A stretch of 64,000 nucleotides of DNA from Candidatus Nitrosopelagicus sp. (GTDB lineage Archaea > Thermoproteota > Nitrososphaeria > Nitrososphaerales > Nitrosopumilaceae). The translations under genes and the position numbers were made by a program. Where the stretch lies: positions 1 through 64,000 of the forward strand of contig JAOMCX010000005.1 in the NCBI GenBank assembly GCA_028345195.1, given 5' to 3'. Positions 7,919-15,176 of this stretch are shown piece by piece. The notes under the pieces were generated by a model, which worked only from the letters and a program-made list of their open reading frames with translations, ran no database searches and had not been told where the DNA came from. Each line of letters opens with the position of its first letter. The first letter of the stretch is position 1.

Positions 7919-8341
7919 ATGAATAAGAAAATCACCATTATTCCTATCATAGCAATTATTGTCATAATTGGTGCAGTTTCACAAATGAATGTCGAAGAAA
8001 CTATTGAAACCGAAGCTGTTGAAATTGAAACTGTTGAAGAAGTCGAGGCCATGATTACAATTCCTGTAAAAGCTGCAAGACCTGCATGCGGACCTCATCC
8101 TGAATGCTATATTCCATCATACTATGTCACAAAACTTGATGAGCCTGTAGTTTGGAAAAATGAAGATTCTGCATTTCACAGTGTAACTAGTGGTAGTTAT
8201 GGCGAGCCTGATGGAATGTTTGATAGTGGTCATATGGATCCTTATGGAACTTTTTCATACAAATTTGAAGAAACTGGAATGCATCCTTACTACTGTACCT
8301 TACATCCTTGGATGGCAGGAAATATCAAAGTAGAAAGGTGA
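7919..8341 (+). CDS. Blue copper (plastocyanin-like) protein
   Basis: Exported type-1 copper protein, likely an electron carrier in the copper-based respiration of ammonia oxidisers. An N-terminal membrane helix (about 5-22) is followed by an acidic Glu/Thr/Val stalk (26-45) and a cupredoxin domain. Copper ligands are His87 (FHSV), Cys126, His129 and Met132 (YYCTLHPWM). An extra Cys pair (57 and 63) could form a disulfide. 140 aa. The last codon and stop (8336-8341) overlap the 3' end of the opposite-strand tRNA-Cys. Confidence 0.9.
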   Translation: MNKKITIIPIIAIIVIIGAVSQMNVEETIETEAVEIETVEEVEAMITIPVKAARPACGPHPECYIPSYYVTKLDEPVVWKNEDSAFHSVTSGSYGEPDGMFDSGHMDPYGTFSYKFEETGMHPYYCTLHPWMAGNIKVER

Positions 8342-8407
8342 CGAGGGGAGTCGAACCCCTTTAGATAAGCTTTGCAGGCTCACGCATAACCGCTCTGCCA
8401 CATCACC
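8336..8407 (-). tRNA. tRNA-Cys (GCA)
   Basis: Minus-strand cloverleaf. The acceptor stem ggtgatg/cgtcacc has one U-G pair. The anticodon stem tgagc/gctta carries loop ctgcaaa (anticodon GCA), and the T arm agggg/cccct carries ttcgact. Discriminator is U73, the known tRNA-Cys identity base; CCA is not encoded. No intron. Its 3' end lies inside the end of the convergent cupredoxin gene. Confidence 0.95.
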
Positions 8408-8445
8408 AATGAAAAAAATGAATATTTGCAATTAAACTCTTTACT

Positions 8446-8667
8446 TCAAATTTTTCCTGATGTTTTTGATGCTAATTTGACATCTTCAGCTTTGACTGTT
8501 TTCCTACCTGCATGTTTACTCATATCCACGGCATTTTTGGCAATCTCTATTGCAATATCTTCTAAAACTCGTCTTAATTCTTCAGCTGATTCATCACTGA
8601 CTCTATCGGCACCAGCTTTTTTCAAAATTCTGTACATCGCTGAAACTCCCAAATCAGATGTTTTCAT
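8446..8667 (-). CDS. Archaeal histone
   Basis: A 73-aa protein consisting of one histone fold with little tail. The first helix contains [13 protein letters not shown], the long central helix spans about 24-50, and the second loop holds [10 protein letters not shown] before the last helix, as in HMf-type histones. It packages DNA as dimers or longer multimers. Divergent from tatD across a 58-bp promoter gap. Confidence 0.92.
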   Translation of the reverse strand: MKTSDLGVSAMYRILKKAGADRVSDESAEELRRVLEDIAIEIAKNAVDMSKHAGRKTVKAEDVKLASKTSGKI

Positions 8668-8725
8668 ACCATTATGAGTAAAATTGGCGATAAAATACTT
8701 TTAGTGAAATAATCTAACACATGTC

Positions 8726-9481
8726 ATGAGCTGGATTTATGATGCACATATCCATCTATCAGATCCTGAATACAAATCTGATATTGATATGATTCTAAAT
8801 TACATGGATTTGTTAAAAATCAAAGCATGTTGTGTCTCAATGGATATCGAAACTTCTAATGAAACCTTGACTTTACATGAAAAATCAAACAACATTCTAC
8901 CTTTCATCGGAATTCATCCTGAAATGGCTCAAAAAGATACATTACCTGTTTATGATCTGATTGAACAAAATCATGAAACTATTAGTGGTGTTGGTGAGAT
9001 TGGACTAGATAGAACCTACATTAATTTTGAAGATGAATGGAAAGTACAAAAAGATGTTTTCTCAAAACAACTATCTTTAGCAGAGAAATTTAACAAACCT
9101 GTATCTATTCATTCACGAAAAACATTACCTGATATTTTTGAAATTTTACCTTCTTACAAAATACCTGGAATTCTACTACATTGGTTTGATGGAAATAAAT
9201 CTCAATTAAAAACTGCTATGGATAATCAATATTTTGTATCATATGGTCCTTTACTGGTTTATGCAAATGATAAACAAGTATTACTTACAAAAACAGATCC
9301 TTCTAGGCTTTTGGTTGAGACTGATGGTCCTGTCAAATTTTCTCACTGTTTTGAATACAAAACCACTGAAATTATGTTTGTGTCAAGCGTAATTTTCTGT
9401 GCCTCCAAAATCCTTCATACATCGTATGAAAGTTTACTAGCCCAAATTGAAGATAATTCGAAGAAATTTTTAGGAATATAA
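8726..9481 (+). CDS. TatD-family metal-dependent hydrolase
   Basis: Amidohydrolase-fold TIM barrel of the TatD DNase family, 251 aa. Metal-site residues are visible: DAHIH (6-10), GIHPE (62-66), GEIGLD (90-95, Glu91), SIHSRK (127-132), LLHWFDG (150-156) and ETDGP (198-202, Asp200). Family members are 3'-5' exonucleases or deacylases; the substrate is not determinable here. The stop is followed directly by the S17e promoter. Confidence 0.85.
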   Translation: MSWIYDAHIHLSDPEYKSDIDMILNYMDLLKIKACCVSMDIETSNETLTLHEKSNNILPFIGIHPEMAQKDTLPVYDLIEQNHETISGVGEIGLDRTYINFEDEWKVQKDVFSKQLSLAEKFNKPVSIHSRKTLPDIFEILPSYKIPGILLHWFDGNKSQLKTAMDNQYFVSYGPLLVYANDKQVLLTKTDPSRLLVETDGPVKFSHCFEYKTTEIMFVSSVIFCASKILHTSYESLLAQIEDNSKKFLGI

Positions 9482-9487
9482 TGGTAC

Positions 9488-9498
9488 ATATATAAAAA
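9488..9498 (+). promoter_or_regulatory. TATA box of the S17e gene
   Basis: The run atatataaaaa is centred about 26 nt before GTG 9519, the spacing expected for a leaderless archaeal transcript. This supports the GTG start. Confidence 0.6.
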
Positions 9499-9518
9499 AC
9501 CAAAAATTCAAACTGCTA

Positions 9519-9947
9519 GTGGATAGAATAAAACGTATTTCAAATGAAGTTATGAATGAATATTCTGAACGTTTCGGAACTGATTTTGCAACTAACAAAC
9601 AATCATTGAATGAAATATCTATTGTACGTTCAAAAGGTCTGAAAAATAAAATTGCTGGTTATATTACCAAAATACTTCAAAGAAAAGCCAAATTTGATGA
9701 ACGAAAACAAATGTTAATTGATAATGAAAAGAAATCTCAAGAACGTAAACAATCAAGATCCAAAAAACCTGAAGTCGAATCTGACGAAGATACCTCATCT
9801 ATTGAAATTGTTGGTGGTGTCGAAGATCCTCATACTGACGAAGGAATAAGACATGTTACTGAAGAACCAGGCTCAGAAACTGAAACTACCGCATCTGAAG
9901 AAAAATCAACTGCTGAAGAAATTGTTGATGAATCCAAATCTGAATAA
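9519..9947 (+). CDS. rps17e: 30S ribosomal protein S17e with acidic C-terminal extension
   Basis: Residues 1-62 match archaeal S17e: the DRIKRISNEV helix, then FATNKQSLNE and a KNKIAGYITK segment typical of the family. Normal S17e is about 60-80 aa. Here about 80 more residues follow: a basic stretch (ERKQSRSKKP) and then a long Glu/Asp/Ser/Thr-rich tail to residue 142. GTG start supported by the TATA box at 9488. Confidence 0.85.
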   Translation: MDRIKRISNEVMNEYSERFGTDFATNKQSLNEISIVRSKGLKNKIAGYITKILQRKAKFDERKQMLIDNEKKSQERKQSRSKKPEVESDEDTSSIEIVGGVEDPHTDEGIRHVTEEPGSETETTASEEKSTAEEIVDESKSE

Positions 9948-9983
9948 CAAAATTAATTAATTTACCAAAAATAACCAATCCTT

Positions 9984-10754
9984 ATGATTACTGTTAATTT
10001 CATAGGTGGCGCGAGAAAATCTTTTCAAACTGATTCTCTAGAAATAACTCAAAATATTGATACTATTTCTGAAATGATATCTCATCTTATTTCAAAAAAA
10101 CCAGAAAACACTCCTAATTTTGATGGAAAAAATTTATTGATTGCAGTCAATGGAGTTGATTCTTCGGCTCTTGCTGGTAACAACACTCGTCTAAATTCTG
10201 GTGATGTTGTAAATATCATACCAATAATCCATGGTGGCTCAAAAACAAATGTTACGTTTACAATAAAAAATAACCAAATTCAATTATTTGAAATTAAAAA
10301 ATCATGTGCGAATAAGGAATATCTTATATCTTTAAGAAAGAAATTTCCCAAATTATATTTACAAGCAATCTCCTCAAAATTTATACTTGATAAGGAACAT
10401 GCAAAAAAAATTATAACTATTTCTATAACCCAAAAATCAAATGACCAATTACTTTCCGATAAAATTGAAACTGATTTACTTCTGAGATTTTCAAATACAA
10501 CTCAAATTAAAGATGCAATAAAAAATGTTGGATTATCCGAATCTGAAAATTTTATTTTAATCTCTATAGGTGCAAAATCACATCTAACTAAACTAAATGA
10601 ATCTATATCTGATGATCAAGATGTAATTTTTACCAAAAACCATTCTATTTTTATCAAAAAATATTTTAAAATATCTTCTAAAACCCTAAATTCAATTGAA
10701 TCTAAAACACCTCTTGTTGATTTACTTGTTGAAAAAGCATCAATACTAATCTAA
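9984..10754 (+). CDS. MoaD/ThiS-like domain fused to KEOPS subunit Cgi121
   Basis: Residues 1-88 resemble a small ubiquitin-like sulfur-carrier protein: a beta-grasp pattern starting MITVNFIGGA, with NGVD (56-59), LNSGDVV (70-76) and a Gly-Gly at 84-85 (HGGSK). The Gly-Gly is internal and not C-terminal. Residues 90-256 look like Cgi121, the KEOPS subunit that binds the tRNA 3' end during t6A synthesis: LQAISSKFIL, then LLLRFSNTTQIKDAIKNVGL. Sua5/YrdC lies on the opposite strand just downstream and Pcc1 lies at 51446, so a t6A role is coherent. The stop overlaps the convergent THUMP gene by 9 bp. Confidence 0.7.
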   Translation: MITVNFIGGARKSFQTDSLEITQNIDTISEMISHLISKKPENTPNFDGKNLLIAVNGVDSSALAGNNTRLNSGDVVNIIPIIHGGSKTNVTFTIKNNQIQLFEIKKSCANKEYLISLRKKFPKLYLQAISSKFILDKEHAKKIITISITQKSNDQLLSDKIETDLLLRFSNTTQIKDAIKNVGLSESENFILISIGAKSHLTKLNESISDDQDVIFTKNHSIFIKKYFKISSKTLNSIESKTPLVDLLVEKASILI

Positions 10755-11267
10755 TTCAATACGTTTTTGTCTATTCACACTTAAAATTGTACTTGGTGGA
10801 ATTATACTAATACCTGTCTTATTTCTTAACACTTGAATAATTATTTCCCAATCTGAATTTTCTAATGAAACTTTATTTGATAATGAATCTGCAATATTGG
10901 AAATAATCTCACTAGTATGTAATGATGATTGTCGTTTTTCTACTGTAATTCTGTATGTATCATTTTTTTTAATTATATCTGATAATCTAATCACTTTATC
11001 TCTAATCTCATCTAATTTTGATTCACATTCTGCTTGAATAGGAATTATTCTCGAACAGTATTTGATTAACCATGGCTCATCTTCGATCACTCCTTTAAAA
11101 TTCTCTAAAACTTTCATTATATCCAATTCAGTTTCAACCTGAATTATTCCTGAAAAAATAGTTTTTTCAACAATTGGTCCTGTATCTCCGAATCTTTCTA
11201 ACATATTTTGTATCTCCAAAATAGTTGGTTCTTCAAGATTTCTCTGACATGTAATAATTAAATTCAT
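10746..11267 (-). CDS. THUMP-domain protein (Tan1-like)
   Basis: 173 aa with a THUMP RNA-binding domain over about 75-160: the CSRIIPIQAEC strand, YRITVEKRQSSL, and IISNIADSLSNKV followed by DWEIIIQVL and TGISIIPP. No methyltransferase or thiouridylase domain is attached. Stand-alone archaeal THUMP proteins resemble Tan1, the tRNA-binding partner needed for ac4C12 formation; that role is inferred. Start overlaps the end of the Sua5 gene by 4 bp, so the two are translationally coupled. Confidence 0.75.
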   Translation of the reverse strand: MNLIITCQRNLEEPTILEIQNMLERFGDTGPIVEKTIFSGIIQVETELDIMKVLENFKGVIEDEPWLIKYCSRIIPIQAECESKLDEIRDKVIRLSDIIKKNDTYRITVEKRQSSLHTSEIISNIADSLSNKVSLENSDWEIIIQVLRNKTGISIIPPSTILSVNRQKRIELD

Positions 11268-11863
11268 AATATTTTCTCTATGTCCTGTTTTGAAATCGAA
11301 CCTTCTCTAATTACTTTCAATTGATCATCAATAAAATCAATGATGGTTGATTCACCTAAACTAGTAATTTTTCCACCATTCACTAAAATATCTATTTCGG
11401 GTAGCTGTGTTTTACATTCATTCGGATCTAGAATTGATTTTTCACCTGAAATATTTGCACTAGTTCCAATAATTAATTTACATTTTTCTAAAATTGATAG
11501 CACACATTCATTATTTGGAACTCTCACAGCTAACTTTCCATTATTACTAATTCTTTGAGTTATTTCCTTTCTAATTGGAAGTAACATTGTGATTTGTCCT
11601 GGCCAAAATTTTTCCGAAATTTTTTCTGCAATTGTGTTAAATTCAACAATTTTCTCTAATTCTTTCTTTGAAAATCCTAAAATTGGAAATCTCTTCTCAC
11701 CTTCTCTGTTTTTTATATTATAAATTTTAGAAACGCTATCTTTATTGAAAGGATTACATCCTATCCCATAAACTGTATCTGTTGGATAGGCGATAATCTG
11801 TCCATTTTCATACGCATTTACAATTTTATTTATTCCATTTTTGTCGCAGTTTACTATATTCAC
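11264..11863 (-). CDS. Threonylcarbamoyl-AMP synthase (Sua5/YrdC/TsaC)
   Basis: Makes threonylcarbamoyl-AMP from threonine, bicarbonate and ATP, the activated intermediate for tRNA t6A37. YrdC-fold motifs are present: YPTDTVYGIGC (26-36), KNREGEKRFP (51-60), FWPGQITMLL (86-95), RVP (114-116) and TSANISG (134-140). At 199 aa it is the short YrdC/TsaC form without the C-terminal Sua5 domain. First gene of a pair with the THUMP protein. Confidence 0.9.
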   Translation of the reverse strand: MNIVNCDKNGINKIVNAYENGQIIAYPTDTVYGIGCNPFNKDSVSKIYNIKNREGEKRFPILGFSKKELEKIVEFNTIAEKISEKFWPGQITMLLPIRKEITQRISNNGKLAVRVPNNECVLSILEKCKLIIGTSANISGEKSILDPNECKTQLPEIDILVNGGKITSLGESTIIDFIDDQLKVIREGSISKQDIEKIL

Positions 11864-11907
11864 AATGTAAATCTAAACCTCACAAATAATTATGTTGTTT
11901 GGTTTTC

Positions 11908-12195
11908 CTAAATTGTTAAACCAAAATTATCTGTAAATTCAGAAAATCTCTTAAATTCTTTTAAGAATTCCTTTCCAGACATACTGATTTTATATTTACA
12001 AGCTCGTTTAGAATCAACTTGTTCTAATAATCCCTGTGAAACTAAATTTGTTAAAATTTTTGAAATTCTACTGTGAGAAATATTTGCTTTTTGAATTAAT
12101 TTGGTAATTGAGGCTCCTTCTTGATCAATAGTAAGTTCTTCTGCTGCATCTAAAATATCCCCAACAATTTGAATCTGTTTTCGATATGTGCCCAT
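11908..12195 (-). CDS. ArnR1-like winged-helix transcriptional regulator, paralogue
   Basis: A 95-aa single winged-helix domain clearly related to the protein at 4816-5094: both start with a (S/K)(M/Q)QIV motif, share the recognition segment N(L/I)SHSR, and end FSxxxxxFGL(D/T). The wing is AxKYKISMSG (about 66-75). Monocistronic as far as can be seen. Target unknown. Confidence 0.8.
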   Translation of the reverse strand: MGTYRKQIQIVGDILDAAEELTIDQEGASITKLIQKANISHSRISKILTNLVSQGLLEQVDSKRACKYKISMSGKEFLKEFKRFSEFTDNFGLTI

Positions 12196-12288
12196 CTAAC
12201 GAATTTCTGCTTGATTCTGCTATGATCTTATTCAATCTATTGAATGAACAAAGAGCGTAAACTTTTTTGACTCTGAAATATTTCATGC

Positions 12289-12963
12289 CTATTTCCCAAA
12301 TTCCTCATCTTCCTCATCTTCCTCATCTTCCAAATCATCAAATTTTATTTTTCTTAATGGTAATCTTGAAATTGGTAAAAATAAGGAAATCAATCCAGAT
12401 ATTTTTAATAAAATTGAAATTGAATATAGAATTGATTCTGGGAAAACTAATGAATACCATGCAATAAATTCACCAAATGCTAACAATGCAAGTCCAGTAC
12501 CAACTGCTAAAGCACCTTTTTGTTTTCCTTCTAAAAATGAAACAAATGTTTCAATTGCTCCATAAACAAGTAAAATAAATGAAAATGATCTGATAATATG
12601 TTCTATGTTCATTGCCGATAGTGCAAACAATGGTAAAATTCCTACTGATCTAAAGTATCGTGATTTTGGGAAAAATGATTTTATTGTATGTGAAAACGCA
12701 ATAAAAAAATAACCGATCGTTTGTGTTCCTAAACCTAAAGCTTGTAATCCTCGATTAATCTTTCCTTCTTGTAATATCAAGTCATCAATCATGTAACCTG
12801 CCCATATTATTCCGAAACCAATTCCAATTGCAAAGAACGCAATTGTTAATCTAAATAAAACTGGACTTCCAGTATTTTTATAACCTACATATGCAAAAGC
12901 GCCTATAATTATTCCAATAATGAATCCTACGAGATTCAAAATATTTTCTAATAAGAACTCCAT
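12289..12963 (-). CDS. Polytopic membrane protein, about 7 TM, acidic tail
   Basis: 224 aa with about seven hydrophobic helices across residues 8-203. It ends in a cytoplasmic tail made almost entirely of Asp and Glu (about 209-222, EDEEDEEDEE). The overall pattern resembles small seven-helix archaeal membrane proteins of unknown function. The acidic tail is encoded by a 9-bp tandem repeat and may vary in length. No catalytic motif seen. Confidence 0.7.
   Translation of the reverse strand: MEFLLENILNLVGFIIGIIIGAFAYVGYKNTGSPVLFRLTIAFFAIGIGFGIIWAGYMIDDLILQEGKINRGLQALGLGTQTIGYFFIAFSHTIKSFFPKSRYFRSVGILPLFALSAMNIEHIIRSFSFILLVYGAIETFVSFLEGKQKGALAVGTGLALLAFGEFIAWYSLVFPESILYSISILLKISGLISLFLPISRLPLRKIKFDDLEDEEDEEDEEFGK
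12301..12331. repeat. 9-bp tandem repeat (ttcctcatc, about 3.4 copies)
   Basis: Three perfect ttcctcatc units plus a partial fourth, coding for EDE-type acidic triplets at the C-terminus of the membrane protein above. Length change in this repeat would stay in frame. Confidence 0.85.
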
Positions 12964-13033
12964 GCAATTATTTGCCTATTGCTAAATTAATTAAGTCTTG
13001 TAGAAAATTGATTCATAAAATGATCAATTTGGG

Positions 13034-13246
13034 TCAATCTTCCCATTCATCTAAAGTTCCAGCTGTTTCTCCTTCTGTTGTTCCTGTATAATCTCCTAAA
13101 ATATCTGAATACTGTGCTTCATTATGTGCTACAAACCTTACGTATTCTCCATAACTCATGTCCAAGCCACATTTTTTACATTCTACATATGAAAAATCTG
13201 GAGCTAACTCTGCATCCTCTTTACATTTTGGACACTTGATCTTCAT
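13034..13246 (-). CDS. Zinc-ribbon protein, 70 aa
   Basis: CPKC (5-8) and CKKC (23-26) form a classic four-Cys zinc ribbon at the N-terminus, and the last 25 residues are acidic and Thr/Gly-rich. No further domain. The spacing resembles stand-alone zinc ribbons of transcription or ribosome-associated proteins, but the partner is unknown. Confidence 0.75.
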   Translation of the reverse strand: MKIKCPKCKEDAELAPDFSYVECKKCGLDMSYGEYVRFVAHNEAQYSDILGDYTGTTEGETAGTLDEWED

Positions 13247-13319
13247 ATTCTATTTTTATTTGTAGAGTATTATTGTTTTATCAAGAAGAGATAAATTGAA
13301 ATAAAATTTCTGACTGGTA

Positions 13320-13598
13320 TTGAGTAAAATTTGTACTAAATGTAAGGAAGAAATTTCAGATAATGATGTATTGGATTCACAGGCAGAGAAATATCCTGTA
13401 TGTTCAAAATGTTGGGCTGAATGGAAAGAGATGAAAATAATGGTGATTAATGAAATGCATCTTGATCTGTCTCTATCAGATCATCGAAAGGTACTCCGAA
13501 AACATGAAAAAATATTTGCTGGTGTAATGACTCCTGAGGGTGATTATGTTGACTTTCAAAATGAAGATAATAGAAATCCTGAAGAAAAACCAGCTTAG
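13320..13598 (+). CDS. Fe(2+)-trafficking (YggX-like) protein with CxxC pairs
   Basis: Residues 31-70 (CWAEWKEMKIMVINE, then LSDHRKVLR) resemble the bacterial YggX/iron-trafficking family (W-x-x-W, MLINE, xHRKLL). Before this core lies CTKC (5-8) and CSKC (28-31), a probable four-Cys zinc or iron site not found in E. coli YggX, which has one key Cys. A role in iron handling or oxidative protection is inferred from the family. TTG start. Convergent with the next gene, overlapping by 4 bp. Confidence 0.6.
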   Translation: MSKICTKCKEEISDNDVLDSQAEKYPVCSKCWAEWKEMKIMVINEMHLDLSLSDHRKVLRKHEKIFAGVMTPEGDYVDFQNEDNRNPEEKPA

Positions 13599-14056
13599 AA
13601 ATTAAATAATTTTTTAGCAGAATCTGGAGCTAACAGGTTCATCTTTCTTTTAGATTCTTGATCCAATCTATCAAACACTGTTTTTATTGATGTTATCAAA
13701 ATTTGTTGTTTTTGAGTATCAACTTGCAAAAATATCTCAAAAATTGCATCTAAATTAAAAAGAATGATCTTATCTGGCGATGCTAGTATATGTTTAAAGT
13801 AATTTGAAAACATATCTTCTCTATTTTCACTATTAATTGTTGAAAGTACCTCTAACCATGTTCTAAATAATTTTGAGAAATTGGGGAATGGAATAGTTGG
13901 ACCTGCGTTAAGTGCATTGATTATGATCTCTGCTTTTTCATCATCATTCTTTGAGAAAAATTCGGTCATTCTTTTTTTGAGAATTGGTGTTCTTAGAAAA
14001 TCTGGTAAACTGGCAAGATTCACAATAATATTTCCAGCAAAATTAGGTTCTGACAC
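13595..14056 (-). CDS. Uncharacterised helical protein, 153 aa
   Basis: Mostly alpha-helical by composition, with no membrane segment, metal cluster or recognisable motif. GTG start at 14056. Divergent from purA across a short promoter gap. No family recognised. Confidence 0.6.
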   Translation of the reverse strand: MSEPNFAGNIIVNLASLPDFLRTPILKKRMTEFFSKNDDEKAEIIINALNAGPTIPFPNFSKLFRTWLEVLSTINSENREDMFSNYFKHILASPDKIILFNLDAIFEIFLQVDTQKQQILITSIKTVFDRLDQESKRKMNLLAPDSAKKLFNF

Positions 14057-14129
14057 ACTATCAAATTTAGAGACTTGATATTAACCGTAATGCACTTTAG
14101 CTTAAATATGTGATTTGAAAATTTGTGTT

Positions 14130-15131
14130 ATGGGTGCAAGTATAGTTGTTGGAGGTTTTTTTGGGGATGAAGGTAAAGGTAAAATCATATCATATTTGGC
14201 ACAAAAAGATAATCCTTCAATAGTTGTTAGAGGTGGCGCTGGTCCAAACGCTGGTCATACAATCAAAGATGGAGATAAAACTTTCAAAGTTAGAATGCTC
14301 CCAAGTGGATTTCTAAATAAAAATTCTAAAGTGATGATTGGACCTGGCGTGGTTGTAAATCCTGATGTTTTTTTAAAAGAAGTAAATGATTTTGATACAG
14401 ATGGAAGATCATTTCTTGATAATAATTGTGGTATAATTGAAAAGCATCATCTTGAAGCTGACTCACAAGGTAGATTAAAAGAAAAAATTGGAAGTACTGG
14501 TTCTGGAACAGGTCCTGCAAATGCTGAACGTGCAATGAGAACGTTAAAGATGGCAAAAGAGATTGCATCATTAAAAAAATACATTGTTGATGTTCCACTA
14601 GAAATTAATAATGCTTTAGATAAAAATGAGAATGTTTTGATAGAGGGAACTCAAGGTACTCACTTATCACTTTGGCATGGAACATATCCTTTTGTGACCA
14701 CAAAAGATGTAACTGCATCTGGAATTTGTGCTGATGTGGGAGTGGGCCCAAAAAGAATTGATGATGTAATTGTAGTCTTTAAATCATATTTGACTAGAGT
14801 TGGGACTGGTCCAATGGAAGGTGAGCTTAGTCCTGAAGAAACATCTGAAAAAGGCTGGGAAGAATTTGGAACTGTAACTGGAAGATTGAGACGTGCAGCT
14901 GAATTTGATTTTACTCTTGCTAGTCGTGCAATTATGCTTAGTAGTGCAAACCAAATTTCAATCACAAAATTAGATGTAAGATTCCCTGAATGTGCAGGGG
15001 CACAATCTATCGATGACTTAGGTTCAGAACCAAAATCATTCATAAAAAATATCGAAGAAAAATTAGGCGTGCCTGTTAAATTAATCGGAACTGGAGCAGG
15101 CGTGAATGATATTATTGATTTACGCACATAA
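14130..15131 (+). CDS. purA: Adenylosuccinate synthetase
   Basis: Converts IMP, aspartate and GTP to adenylosuccinate, the first committed step to AMP. Motifs in order: GDEGKGK (12-18, phosphate loop), NAGHT (40-44), GSTGSGTGPA, then EGTQGTHLSL and the GRLRR segment. 333 aa, the short archaeal form (bacterial about 430). ATG 14130 is preferred to TTG 14115 because a TATA-like stretch at about 14100-14107 lies 25 nt upstream and conserved sequence begins right after it. Confidence 0.92.
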   Translation: MGASIVVGGFFGDEGKGKIISYLAQKDNPSIVVRGGAGPNAGHTIKDGDKTFKVRMLPSGFLNKNSKVMIGPGVVVNPDVFLKEVNDFDTDGRSFLDNNCGIIEKHHLEADSQGRLKEKIGSTGSGTGPANAERAMRTLKMAKEIASLKKYIVDVPLEINNALDKNENVLIEGTQGTHLSLWHGTYPFVTTKDVTASGICADVGVGPKRIDDVIVVFKSYLTRVGTGPMEGELSPEETSEKGWEEFGTVTGRLRRAAEFDFTLASRAIMLSSANQISITKLDVRFPECAGAQSIDDLGSEPKSFIKNIEEKLGVPVKLIGTGAGVNDIIDLRT

Positions 15132-15176
15132 TTTTTTTCAGTAAGCTTTAATTTAGAATTTCTAAAAAAATAATCA

